Shown here: in pieces, positions 1-12,165 of the stretch
How the letters are laid out: each line of letters opens with the position of its first letter
Position numbering within the stretch: the stretch's first letter is position 1
Assembly: GCF_024679245.1 (NCBI RefSeq)
Contig: NC_090177.1
Location: 27,740,675 to 27,804,674 of the forward strand
DNA length: 64,000 nucleotides
Origin: Pseudorasbora parva
Taxonomy: Eukaryota > Chordata > Actinopteri > Cypriniformes > Gobionidae
Direction: 5' to 3'
The notes under the pieces: generated by a model
Database searches by the model: none
Seen by the model: the letters and a program-made list of their open reading frames with translations, nothing else
Told to the model about the DNA's origin: nothing
Translations under genes and position numbers: made by a program

Positions 1-191
1 TCAAAGGTAGTGTTTAATTTTTTGTAGTAAATTAAATAAATGTCTTTAAATAATTGCTTTTACTTACAGTCAACATGTATATCAAAACAGTAAAATAACA
101 GGAAACAGTATATAGGGGTTTTATTTTTAACATATTTTCACAGAAATTCGTTGCATATTAAGTTGGCATACTTACATTTTAAACAAATATA

Positions 192-1321
192 TTGGTAACA
201 CTTTATTTCATAGGGTCCAAAACTGTTGCTTATTAGCATGCATATTACTAGAATATTGGCTGTTTATTATTGTTTATAAATCACATATTAATGTCTTATT
301 CTTCATGACCATATGAACTTAACAGCTATTATTAATAAGCAGTAATATGAGTTCATTAACCCTCTATGGTATGCAATATGATTTCAATGAGGGGAAAAAT
401 ATGTGTGGTGTTTTTCCTGCATAAATTATGCCACAATAGCAATAAAAAATTTCATAATTGTATTTATTTATTGGCAACATTTTACCACAAATTGAAACAT
501 TTGACATTTTCATGTCAGAAAATGTATTGAAAACATAATTTTCTTTAACCACACACTTGAACAAACATTTATCCAGTTTATAATGTATTACATAATTAAA
601 TAATTAATAAAGAGTAACATTTCAAATTCAGCTGTTGCTCTCAGACAACATTGTACCACCGTGGAACTACAAGTATTACCAAACTATCACATCAAGTTAT
701 TATATCCATCTTCATCCTCATCTCCATCTTCAACCTCACCCTCCCTCTCTCCCTGCCGGATCTTCCTCATCACATGACACCTCATCCTCAGTTGTGTTTT
801 ATACCCGTTGAAGTGCTATAGAAAATGTGCATATCATAATATGTACAATTATAGTATGTGGATTACTATTCTTATATGTGCATTACATATAAAATAATGC
901 AAAAGTGCAAATATATTTTGAATGTATATGGCCTTAAGCGATTCCATTTTTGTACAATGTTGCCTTGAGGCAACAGTTCTTTGTTATTTACTTTATTTCA
1001 TGATGTACTGTATAATGTAAAGTTCTTGAAAATACTTCTCTAATAAAACAAAACAAAGTGGAGGTGACTCATATTTTTGTGGGTGATTAATTGGAAATTA
1101 GTGAAAAATGCACTTTTCATTGAAGAGAAAATAATGGAGCCATGTGACCACAAAATGGACCCCTGGGTCATGTGACCAATTATTTGCACTTTCATTGATT
1201 AGTATTTTGATAAATTGGTGTTTTATTTTTTTAAAATAAACTAAAATAGACTGTTGCCTGGAGGCACCATAGAGGGTTTAAGGTGGATTAATAGCTAATA
1301 GTGAGAATAAAGTGTGACCAA
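192..1321. mobile_element. dispersed element with GGTAACACTTTAT ends, interrupted by a younger insertion
   Basis: The left end TTGGTAACACTTTATTTCA (about 192) is the inverted counterpart of AATAAAGTGTGACCAA at about 1305-1321. A related copy lies inverted at 7041-7268, sharing CTTATTAGCATGCATATTAC and the ATTGGCTGTTTATTA segment. The interior is split by the piggyBac-like element at 360-1277. Confidence 0.65.
360..1277. mobile_element. non-autonomous piggyBac-like element
   Basis: TTAA (356-359) precedes CCCTCTATGG; at the other end CCATAGAGGGT is followed by TTAA (1278-1281). TTAA-CCC ends are typical of piggyBac. On the minus strand, about 680-780 reads as an acidic Glu/Asp-rich stretch, which could be a remnant of the acidic N terminus of a piggyBac-type transposase, but no catalytic segment was recognised. 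Confidence 0.65.
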
Positions 1322-2776
1322 AATGTTAAAATAATTAGTTATTTTTACCGTATATAGCCTAATGGATAAATACAAATGTACAATTCATTTCAGAGTTTTA
1401 TGTTTCTACTCATTTGCAGTTTATTAAAGATATTCATACATGTAATATTCTGAATATTTCAATGCTGTGAGAAAATGAAGGGGATGTTTACATGATCTTT
1501 AACTTAACTTTATTCAGTTGCAGAAACTATTAGAAACTAACTATTATATTAGAAAGATATGAAACGTTTCTCCCTTCCTAGTTCATTATGAAATGTGTGG
1601 TTTACGACAAAACTACTCGCGATGTTCAATGTCGTCTAATTGTAACAATGTTTTCCTTGTCACAGAGTGAAGGGTGGCGTATCCTGCGGAACCTGTACAG
1701 GCTTCACTGCATAAGCACTGCTGCGGGAAATACTATGAAATGGCGCCACCTAGTGGGTCAAGAAACAAACGGCTGCTTGATATTACTGGAGCAAAGAGCG
1801 CCAGTGATGCAGAGGTGGAGCTGCGCGCGACTCAAATGTGTTGAGAGAAAGCTACTATCAAACTATAAGAACATGTCCTTTAGGTGAATTCGGGCTGAAT
1901 GGGACACTTTTTACAAGTCCTGAATTCACCCTATATTTAAGCATTGACACACTTAATAATGAGAGTAAGGAATACACAAAATTGTTATTAGTTTATTAGT
2001 TAATTATTGTCCTCATTAATTTTTAATTAATTCTGGTCAAATGGTTAATTGAACAATATAACTTTCTCTTAGAGCTTTTGCCCTGGAATGCTGTTTCAAC
2101 CATAGGCCTAGCGATAACATTCGAATCCAGAGAAAGTTAAAGCCTATTGCGCTTCTTTTAAAATGTTACACTTCTGTTCATGGAAAACGTTTATTTGTCA
2201 TGACAGACAGTTTGAAAGGTGAAGAAACTGATTCATGAGTCGGTATAAGCTTGTGAATGACAAGCAAAGTAAAAAAAATTAAGTCGCGCCAGTTAGGTCT
2301 CCTCTTACGTCAGCGGAAAGGAAGGCGGTCTAAAGGAAGCTATAGATATCTTACTTTACAAGTTTGGAATATGGATATTTTTCTGTCTCTTTGTAAACGC
2401 CTCCATCGTAAACCTCCTTGACAAATTCATGATGATCGGGATGCAGCAAGAGCCACAGATGTATGTTTGTTTTGCTTTTTGTGAGGAGATGTAATATGGT
2501 GCCCTGGCCACTGGGAATTATAGGCAGCAGATTCCAATGTAGCTGAATTATGATCATATTTGTTTTGATGTTTGGTTCAGTTCACTGAGTATTTCGTATT
2601 GTCCAGCACTTGGCCAATGACAACACAATGTCATTTCATTATTAGTCAGCACTAGGTGTTTGGTTATTACTCTGTCTCTTGAATGATATATGACTGTGCA
2701 GGGTCCAAACAAATCTTTAACAAATATTAAACGTGTACAGACCTGCATTTTTATAGCTTTAGCATTATTTTCGAAG

Positions 2777-2778
<2 letters not shown>
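1322..2778. other. unique non-coding stretch with a CTCF-like motif
   Basis: No gene recognised. A 99-codon open frame at 1588-1887 lacks any known domain. GCGCCACCTAGTGG at 1743-1756 closely resembles the CTCF core in reverse orientation. Confidence 0.4.

Positions 2779-2870
<92 letters not shown>
2779..2870. repeat. GT microsatellite
   Basis: Pure (GT)n, 92 bp. Confidence 0.98.
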
Positions 2871-2873
<3 letters not shown>

Positions 2874-3489
2874 TGTTGGATGATAAGGAATGTGAACCCT
2901 CAGCAGAATGAGTCCAGTAAACTGCCACCTCGGGCCTAGTGACACTCCTCCATGCCACAAATCAAACACTCTACCTCTGTCTCGCTCACACTCTCAGTGA
3001 AAACACATCATTAAGTTACATCAAATAACTGTAAATGGCATTTATAACAAATACATGTGTGAACCTTTTAATTTTAGTCAAAGATGACCCCCCCCCCCCC
3101 TCTTTCAGAGTCATGGATGGGAAAGTAAACAGACGAGGGGATATTTAGAGCACCAGTGGGGAAGGACATCATTCTAGCCCCATTCAATGCAAATTCACTT
3201 CTCTCTGTCAACGAGTCACTATTGTCACTTTAATTAACCAGGAGAACTGAGAAAATGTGAACTTTGACATTTGTAGTGAGATGTGTACATACGATTTATT
3301 TTTGCAATGAAATGTTACCTGAAGCATCCTCTCATATAATTAGTGACAACAGAATGAGAATGAACTAAAACTTATTAATGTGACTAAGGAAATTAAGCAT
3401 AAAAGAATATAGACTCAAATTATACAAAATGGTGGAATGTCTATTAATGGAATAATAGCATCACTGTTAACAAATTTGACGTTTTTAAA
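2871..3489. other. no gene seen
   Basis: AT-rich sequence with a C10 run near 3090. No splice-bounded frame or known element recognised. Confidence 0.5.
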
Positions 3490-3914
3490 AAAATATTTTT
3501 TATATAAAGGAGTCCCATATTTATTTGATCAAAAGCACGGTTAAAACAGTAATATTGTGAAAGTTATTATAATTTTAAATATATGTTTTTCATTTGAATG
3601 TGTTTTAAAATGCTTCCTGTGAGATCAAAGCTGCATTTTGAGCATCATTACGCCAGTCTTTACTCACATGATCCTTAAGAAATCATTCTATTTTGCTGCT
3701 AAAGAAACATTTTGGTAACACTTTATTTTGCAGTGTCCTTGTTACACGTTACATATAGTTACCATAATAATAGCTATAAATTATGCAATTACATGCAACT
3801 AACCCTCAACCAAACGCTCATCTTAACCCTTACCCTAGTAAGTACATGTAGTTAATTATTATGAAATGTATAATTACACCTGAAACATGTAACCAACATT
3901 TATTTTTACCAATG

Positions 3915-3985
<71 letters not shown>

Positions 3986-4150
3986 GTGGAAACCATTTTT
4001 TGTCCGTATCCGTGGACGAATGAGTTCAAAAGAACAGCATTTATTTGAAACAGAAATTTTATGTGACATTATGTCTTGTAAATGTGATCATTTAATGTGT
4101 CCTTGCTGAATAAAAGTATTGATTTATAAGAACATAAAAAATCTTACTGA
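3490..4150 (+). mobile_element. copy of a dispersed cyprinid repeat (TCACATGATCCTT family), split by a second repeat
   Basis: 3490-3712 carries CCAGTCTTTACTCACATGAT and AATCATTCTATTTTGCTGCT. The family resumes at about 3984 with GTGGAAACCA and TGAATAAAAGTATTGATTTA. Between them, 3713-3890 is a GGTAACACTTTATTTTGCAG repeat followed by a TA microsatellite, so one repeat sits inside the other. Confidence 0.6.
3919..3982. repeat. TA microsatellite
   Basis: Pure (TA)n, 64 bp. Confidence 0.97.
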
Positions 4151-4654
4151 CCTGGTTCTTTTATCCCAGACATGTCCGTGACAGTTACAGTCTTTTCCTG
4201 ATTCATTTGCTCGCCAATCTCAGGACTGTATATTGTTTTGTATACATTCCCATACATCATGGTTAACAGATAAAATCTGATAAAGATAGCACTATCACAA
4301 GTGTGATTTATCAAGTCAGTCAGCTGTCAGTCGTAGTAATGGCTTCATTCACTGAGGGAGGCAGTGAGGAGTAAACCTGACCATGTCAGAGTGAACTGAT
4401 CAGATCGTCCGAGTGTTTTGGATTAGACATCTGATCATTTTGGCGTTTGGAGCAGTTCAGCAGTTCACTTTTACACATGTATGTCATCTACGCTTGCATT
4501 CTTTTCTCTGAGATGTATCTGGAGAGTTTCTGACCATATAATCTCTGACCGTAGTGCTGATATCCTACAGACTTTCCTTGTGTGATTCCTCTGTTTTCTG
4601 CTTGACAGCGGAGATCACACACATACACTCCTCGGCAACAAAAAACAAAGAAAG
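4151..4654. other. no gene seen
   Basis: Unique-looking sequence; nothing recognised. Confidence 0.4.
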
Positions 4655-4855
4655 AAAGAAAGAAAATTCTGTCATCATTGATACTTACTCTCACATTGTT
4701 CCAAACCTGTATGAATTTCTTTCATCTGCTGAATACAAAAGAAGATATTTTGAAGAATGTCAATAACCCAGTAGGGTGAAAAACGGTGTGATTACAAACA
4801 TTCTTCAAAATATCTTCTATGTTCCACATAACAACTCAACTTGAGGATGAGTAAA
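4655..4855. mobile_element. palindromic fragment of the TTCACCC/TTAA element family
   Basis: GTTCCAAACCTGTATGAATT, then AGAAGATATTTTGAAGAATG, is mirrored by CATTCTTCAAAATATCTTCT. Same body as the copies at 5518-5794 and 47063-47310. Confidence 0.65.
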
Positions 4856-4856
4856 T

Positions 4857-4970
<114 letters not shown>

Positions 4971-5214
4971 TGAATGCATTCATCTGGAAAAAACCTGGAC
5001 ATGATCTATTGCAGTAATATATCACAAACATCAAAGGCCATTTTACAGTCTGAATTTTTACAACTCATAAAATGACATTTTATTAAAGTTTTAAATTTTG
5101 TTTAAATATAAACACACTTGAAATGCCCTGTTTTTTCATGTTATAGCAAGTTTACGACAAGCTTAAGGGTTTTAGGTTCCTGTTCAAATGATGGGGTCAG
5201 TACGATTTTTTCAA

Positions 5215-5420
5215 AGAGATTAATACTTTTATTCAGCAAGGATCTATTCATCCTGAAAAACATGTATTAAGGTTTTCACAAAAACGCTGAGCAGCACAAC
5301 TGTTTTCAAAAATTATAATAATAAGAAATGTTTCTTGAGCATCAAATCATCATATCAGAATGATTTCTGAAGGATCATGTGACACTGAAGACTGGAGGAA
5401 TAATGATGAGTATTGGAGAT
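5215..5420 (-). mobile_element. reverse copy of the TCACATGATCCTT dispersed repeat
   Basis: ATTTCTGAAGGATCATGTGA then CACTGAAGACTGGAG is the complement of the family body at 9780-9900. Confidence 0.65.
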
Positions 5421-5517
5421 TTCAGCTTCACCATCACAGGAATAATGTACATTTTTAAATGTATAAAATATGTATTTTAAATTGTATTAATATATTCAAT
5501 ATAATATATTAATATAT

Positions 5518-5794
5518 TGTTCCAGACCTGTATGAATTTCTTTCTTCTGCTGAACACAAAAGAGGACGTTTGGAAGAATGCTTGTAACCAAGCCGATCTC
5601 GGCAGCCATTGACTATCACAGTATTTTTCCCCTTCTGTGGTAGTCAATGGCTGCCGAGATCTGCTTGGTTACAAGCATTCTTCCAAACGTCCTCTTTTGT
5701 GTTCAGCAGAAGAAAGAAATTCATACAAGTTTGGAACGACTTAAGGGTGGCGGTAAATGATGACACAATTTTTATTTTTAGGCGTACTATCCCT
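5518..5794. mobile_element. foldback TTAA element with about 105-bp arms
   Basis: The arm at 5518-5622 and the arm at 5637-5740 are near-perfect inverted copies (both include GAACACAAAAGAGGACGTTT or its complement), separated by a short loop. The right end runs to ACTATCCCT then TTAA (5795-5798). The left terminal part is missing, so the copy is 5'-truncated. Confidence 0.75.
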
Positions 5795-5798
5795 TTAA

Positions 5799-7040
5799 TT
5801 AAGAAAGCAGAAAAAGGAAAATTAAGAAAATTACAATTTTACTTTCTAAAATGTGTTATTTTTTTTTTGTCTTTGGCCTTAACCAGTCTACTTTTTATTC
5901 TGCTGCAGAATGCTCCTCTAGATGACGAATGTTGAATTTATGCATTGAGATCTTGCTGGCCACCTCTATTCCATATGATCATGTGTTCAGTGGGTTGATA
6001 TCAGGTTCTGCGGAGGCCTAACAAATACACACCCATCTCCGGGACAGGAACCTTCCCCAAACTTTTTCCACGAGCTGACACAAACTCATGTGTTCTGCTC
6101 TGATGTTTCCCTTTGGTGGACCCAAAGAGAGACTGATATGAAGGATGAAAAGCAGATCATCATTGCCTCTAACCCAATGTACAATTAGCACTACACAGGT
6201 AGGTCCTCCATCTGCCAAAATCTGATTCTATGCCAATTTTCTCTGTGAAGATTTATAGACCTGCCAGTATCCTCGCGCACATTTTGCTTTCTCCAATGCG
6301 TCTGTGATAGTTGGCTGTTTGACTGCTGGTTGTAGAGTGTGTGTTGGGTTAAATGGTGTGTATAAGTTGTTTTTTATAGTGCCTCGGGAGATATTTCACA
6401 CCCTATTTAACTGTTACAGCTGGTCACCACGCAGGGAAAATGTTCTGTGTTTGAACAATTATGCAGGGAAATGGTAACGACAGAAAGCGTTAATCTACAG
6501 CACATAAAGCAGAACAAAGACAGTTCCTGAAACGAGTAATTACTGGACAAATGAGCTTAACCATTTTCACTTTACACTTTAACTTCATACATCTTTGCCC
6601 TATTATAGACACATCTAGACTTTGATTTGTATAGTGAATCATTGCATCTTGTGTGAAGCTCACGTCAAGGCCCGGAGCTATTCTTGGTGAGCTCGTTGTT
6701 AAAATGCCTCTTACCTCACTGCTAGAGACTCTTAAGATGGCTTTCGTTTTGTGCGCTAGAGTCTGCTTTCCTTCTTGTCATTCAGTTGTGTTAGATAACG
6801 CGAGTTATCTGAATGCTCAGAGAACGGAAACCTCAGAGGATTCTCACAGCATTTCAGAAATGTTGAACACTTTCTGGGTTTCGCAGTGTCTCTTATCTAG
6901 TATGCTGTTTTGTCACAATATGTGTCTTTTAAAACGTATTTTGATGAGGATATTTTGTGTATAAAGCAGATATATCAGTACCATATTGGTTATCGGACAG
7001 TATTAGAGATTAAATAAGATTATAATGTTTGATAACATTT
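5799..7040. other. no gene seen
   Basis: Mixed sequence with open frames up to 103 codons (6653-6964) that show no domain. Nothing recognised. Confidence 0.4.
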
Positions 7041-7268
7041 TAGTTGGGGAACACATTCACTACTAACTACAATTTTTGCCACTATAAACTCCTAATTTAC
7101 TGCATATTAATAGTTAATTAGGTAGTTTTTGTAGTGTTTAAGTTTAGGTATTTGTAGAATACTGCATTAATATGTGCTTTATAAGTAATAAACAGCCAAT
7201 ATCCTAGTAGTAATATGCATGCTAATAAGCAAGTTAATAGTGAGAACTGAACCCTATAAAGTGTTACC
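7041..7268 (-). mobile_element. inverted relative of the GGTAACACTTTAT element
   Basis: The complement begins GGTAACACTTTATAGGGTTC and shares GCTTATTAGCATGCATATTA with the copy at 192-350. Confidence 0.65.
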
Positions 7269-7300
7269 TAATTTATATATTATAATATGGATTAAAGGTA

Positions 7301-8021
7301 CACTGAAACACAATTGCTGTGCAAAACCCATGCTGTGCGCAACACAATTGCTACAATTTGTCCTAACTTAATTTGATTGTGTTCAATCTACTTAAATATA
7401 AATCAAATTGTAGTTTACTTAATCCGTTTGTGTTGAGACAACATGAATGATTTGTGTTGCATTAAGCTTGTTAGTTCCCAGCATGATTTACATATGGCTA
7501 AATCAAGAGAGAGTAAATGTTATTTTATAGGTAAAATTGTAATTTTATGTATTTTTGAGCACGATGAGAAAGGATGAGACCTGGTTGTGTTTAATAGTGT
7601 TTAATATTTGGAATTATTTGAACTATTTAAATTATTGTGGGTTACCATTGTGGAGAAGAGTGGAGCATTTGCTTATGCTATGGACTAAAACAGCTAATGG
7701 CTGTGCTGAAGGAACTTTAAATGTTTAGCATTTAAGATGCTAATGTGAGCTATACTAGCTAAAGGTTCGTCACTTAGCATTATAAGTCAGTTATTAAAGT
7801 ATATAATATTGAAGTGAATGAGTGAATATGTGAAATTGTATATCTGAATCATCAGGAAGCCATATAAAATTCCCTTTGAAACTACTTCATTTGGTCACTT
7901 AAAATATATTCATTTCATAATGTTGAAGTTACATGAACAAATTGTTTGTTTAACTTAATTGATACATGTGGGACCGATGTACACAATTAAATCATGTAAA
8001 TCCAACACACTTTTTTCAGTG
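7301..8021. mobile_element. AT-rich inverted-repeat element with CACTGAAA ends
   Basis: It starts CACTGAAA and ends TTTCAGTG. TA precedes it and CA (possibly mutated TA) follows. 721 bp, non-coding. A diverged copy in the same orientation is at 26225-26915, sharing CTAACTTAATTTGATTGTGT and GTTGAAGTTACATGAACAAA. Confidence 0.65.
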
Positions 8022-8150
8022 CATTGGATGATATTAAATATCTCTCATTCAAAGTTAATCTTACAAATTATTAACACTTTTTAGCTGATTTTAAAATGAA
8101 TATCCACATCATGTTGAAATGCCTCTTAGCATTTCAAATAATTGTTTTTT
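8022..8150. repeat. segment duplicated at 9391-9525
   Basis: ATTGGATGATATTAAATATC at 8023 corresponds to ATTGGATGACATTAAATATC at 9397; both continue to CATGTTGAAATGCCTC. Confidence 0.8.
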
Positions 8151-9390
8151 TTTTTTTTAGTATTTTATTTTAATAGTATTTTAATAGTATTTTATTATGA
8201 TTGTATTTAGACAAAATATTAAAATACTACTTGGTATTTCACAGAATTACCTGAAGTAATGAATTAATATTAGTGGATTCCTAATTTTTACATTAAAATT
8301 AACAATTTAGCGGACTGAGCTTTTCTTTATATGCACTCTAATATTTGCTTTCAGCATTTAATGCAGTATATGTAATATGTAACCTTCAAAAAACCCTTTG
8401 TTTTCATTCCTTTAACTGCCATGGTCATAGACGATAGGCTTGTCTGCTACAGTAGAGATTGTTTGATCATTTGTGGTTGGTATACATTGAGGATTATGGA
8501 AGGCAAGTCGTATTTTAGAGAGGCTGCATACTTCATATCCATTCATAATCATATCTGTTCGCCCCTACGTCCGGTTTACACAAGCTTATCTTCTTCAAGT
8601 GATCCTGGCTGATTGCATTGAGAAAACGAAGAAGGCAATGAAAAAGCAGACTAGGTGAAACAAGGAGCCATGTTACATTTCTATGACTGAATAAATGTCA
8701 CGTTTGACCCCTTTACTTAAAACGTGCCGAGTGTGTGCTCGCCGCTCAGTACTGCAAATATACCATAAAGAGACACAAGTGACATTCTTTGGCTGGGATT
8801 TGATCATGTGACCTGTGCCCCAGTGACTCCTGTGCCACCTCTCTGACTCACCCTGTCATGAGTGCCATACCTGTCTGACACTGACCCCACAATCACAACC
8901 CTCCTTCCTCCCTCACGCCCAGAAGAGCAGCTTCAGTCTGTGCTATTCAGTTACACATTTCTAATTGTTTAGAAAGGGAGAGGAACTTCCTCTATACACA
9001 GACTACACAGTATACAGCATTACTTAATCCTATTGAGCCACTGAATGAAGCGGCCTTGATGTTGTGCCAATACACCAATGCATTAACTACCCATTAACAC
9101 ATGAGCTTCCTTGATCTTAATTGAAAGTTTTGCATTTAGTAGTTAACATACTGGTGGGGTATTGATCTTATAAAGCAGTTTTCCAGTTTTTAGTAGAATG
9201 AGTGAGTGGACCTGGAAAGATCTCAGACATTCTCTCTTGACTTGCGCTTTGCTGCAATTGCATTTATTACAAGTAGGGTGGCTTTATAAAGCCAGTTTCC
9301 CTCTTAATAAAAAGCACAGATTTGACTTATCTGTGATCCTTTTTGTCTGATGGTGACAGGTAACGTAGATAATGTTACAGAAAGGGAATA
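8151..9390. other. no gene seen
   Basis: AT-rich to 8400, then mixed unique sequence. No gene or element recognised. Confidence 0.4.
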
Positions 9391-9525
9391 AAGGGTATTG
9401 GATGACATTAAATATCTCTCACTCAAAGGTAATCTTAGAGTTTATTGACACGTTTTTTAGCGAATTTTAAAATGATATCCATTTTTAATACTGTACATCA
9501 TCATGTTGAAATGCCTCAATATGTT
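9391..9525. repeat. paralogue of 8022-8150 without the 7301-8021 insertion
   Basis: AAAGGGTATTGGATGACATT reads straight through the point where the element at 7301-8021 interrupts AAAGGTA / CATTGGATGATATT. Confidence 0.7.
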
Positions 9526-9537
9526 GAAATTAATCTG

Positions 9538-9542
<5 letters not shown>

Positions 9543-9619
<77 letters not shown>
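9543..9619. repeat. GA microsatellite
   Basis: Pure (GA)n, about 77 bp. Confidence 0.97.
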
Positions 9620-9623
<4 letters not shown>

Positions 9624-9639
9624 AAGAGCATTCAAAAGT

Positions 9640-10650
9640 TGGGTGTCAATAAGACTTTTAAAAGAAGTCTGTATGCTCACCAAGACTATTTATTTGAATA
9701 AAATGACAGTAAAAACTATAATGTTTTGAAATGTTTTATGTTTTTTTCTAGTTTAATATATAATATATTTTCAAATGTGAAATTTCAGTGTCACATGATC
9801 CTTCAGAAATCATTCTAATATGCTGATTTGCTGCTCAAGAGACAATTCTTATTATTTTTAATGTTGAAAACAGTTCTGCTGCTAAATATTTGTATTATAT
9901 ATTTTTGTGGAAACCATAATACTTTTTGTGATTATTAATAATTTTTATTATTAATTTTTTTGATTAATACATTTTTTAATGCATTCTTGCCTAATAAAAG
10001 TATTAATTCCTTTAAAAGTTTGACCAATTTTACCAAACGCTTGGAAACATAATGTTTTTGAAAGAAGTTTCTTCTGCTCATCAAGCCTGCATTTATTTGA
10101 TCAAAAATACAGATTTTTTAAAAATATTGTATTAATAATACAATAAAATAATTGGTTTAAATGATAATTTATTTCTGTGACCAAAGCTGAATTTTCAGGA
10201 TCATTCCTCCAGTCTTTAGTGTCACATGATCCTTCAGAGGATTCATTTTCAAAGTTGGTTAATATTTTGTCATAACCTGTGATACTTTTTTATAATACTT
10301 TGATTAATAAAAAGTAAAAAAAAAAAAAAAAAAAAAAAAGAAGCAAATGTTTTAAAAATAGAAATCTTTTGTAACAACAATGTACACTACTGGTCAGTAA
10401 TTTGGGGTCAGTCTTTTTTTTTATTTCTTTATAAATCAATAATTTTATTCAGCGAGAATGTGTTAAATTGATAAAAAATTGATAGAGATTTATTTTGAAT
10501 AAATGCAGTTCTTTTGAAACTTTTATTCATCAAATATATTAGGCAGCAGAACTGTTTCCAACACTCATAAAAAAATCAGAATATTAGAATGATTTCTGAA
10601 GGATCATGTGACACTGAAGACTGGAGTAACCATCCTGAAAATTCTGCTTC
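9640..10650. mobile_element. cluster of three TCACATGATCCTT repeat fragments
   Basis: Forward fragments at about 9640-10000 and 10020-10315, a poly-A tract at 10316-10339, then a reverse fragment at about 10385-10650 (GATTTCTGAAGGATCATGTG). The forward copies share GTGTCACATGATCCTTCAGA. Confidence 0.65.
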
Positions 10651-11876
10651 GCATCACAGAAATAAATGATAATTTAAAGTATAATAAATTGAAAACCAAA
10701 TATATTAAATTGTAATAATATATCACAATATTATATTGTTTTCTGTATTTTTGATCATTTTTTAAAATATTATATATAGTCAGTACAGGCCAAATATTAA
10801 TAATTAATAATAATAAATAAAAAATGCTAAAATAAATTGACAAATTTTGACTATAATACCTCCGGACCACCCCTGGATTCCCAATAGCCAAGGGAGGTGT
10901 TATTTTCAACACATTAATGGGAAGCTAATAATCTGATAGTCTCTGTGTGTGATGATCATATTCACATTCACAGTCTGCATGTGTATTGGGCTTTTTAATG
11001 AGAATCAGCTCTTACAATCAATGGATCATAGAAATGATTATGTGAAGTTCCTGCTGTAGTGAGATTATAGAGGACGTAAAACTCATCTGCTGGATGTTCT
11101 TTCCCCATATATAGCGGAGATTTGGATTTGTATGCGCACACTGGTAGTCCCTGGCCCAGTGGAGGCCAGTTGAATCCCATGCTGTGCCCCAGCGCTGCAG
11201 TAGAGATAGGGAGGGAGGGTGTGAACTGAGACGCACAGATAGAGGCATGGCAGACAGGCAGACAGGAGCCAGCCTCTCTGCTCTCACAGATTAGCCTGAC
11301 TCCAGCTCCACATTCCCCAGCTCGCCGGCCTGCTCCGTACCAAACCAACACACCAACAGCGCCAATGCACCAGCCACACACACACACACACATCATTCAA
11401 TTACAGAGACAGATACCGTTCCCAAATCAGAACATTCAATTTCATCACGGCTGTTTGATCTAATCACAATGTGCAAACATCACACTATCTTCTACAAAAA
11501 GCGTCAAACTGAAATCAGTGTGATCTTACAATCCCAAACAAGTCACGACATTACTTCAGAATCTCATCATCTCTGCGCTAAAACCATATTATCACACACA
11601 AAGTCATAACAGTTACACACTATATCATAAACTTTGATTAGTGGCAGCATTGTCTTAGCTATGATCTGAACCGTTCCCTCAAAACTGACCACGGATGTGT
11701 TCTGATCAAGGACAATATTTCATTTAATCTAGTTGTTGTTTGATATAAATATGAATAACTGAAACAATAAAACTTAATTCACGTCATATACATTTTGTTG
11801 TACGTAACGCAAATGTCAAGGGAAAAAAAAGGAAAGATATAGGCCTGAATAATTTTGTTATACATGTATATATTTT
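10651..11876. other. no gene seen; one less AT-rich unique block
   Basis: 11030-11400 is unique and more GC-rich than its surroundings, with an AGAGATAGGG GATA-type site near 11202. No splice-bounded coding frame recognised. Confidence 0.35.
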
Positions 11877-12165
11877 AGAGCTGGGCAATCGATTAATCGC
11901 ACCTAAAGTAAAAGTTTGTTTTTATATACTATATGTGTGTGTACTTCTTCACGTATAAGAAAGATTTGCATGTATATACTGTATATATTTATATAACATC
12001 TTATATATAAATATAACATATTCTTTCTTAAATATATACATGAATGAGTCAGTGTGTATTTATATATGCATAATAATTATACACAGTACACACACACACA
12101 CATATATTATGTAAACTCAAACTTTTATTTTGGATGCATTAATCGATTGCTCAACACTATTGTGT
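11877..12165. mobile_element. miniature inverted-repeat element with GGGCAATCGATTAAT ends
   Basis: CTGGGCAATCGATTAATCGC followed by AAAGTAAAAGTTTG at the left is mirrored by CAAACTTTTATTTTGGATGC and ATTAATCGATTGCTCAACAC at the right. The AT/GT-rich centre is non-coding. Confidence 0.75.

Noticed and set aside
1588..1887. 99-codon open frame on the + strand
   Set aside because: No domain, no splice context and no codon pattern suggesting coding; it spans a CTCF-like motif.
2096..2120. TTCGAATCC resembling a tRNA B box
   Set aside because: No A box at the right distance and no cloverleaf could be drawn.
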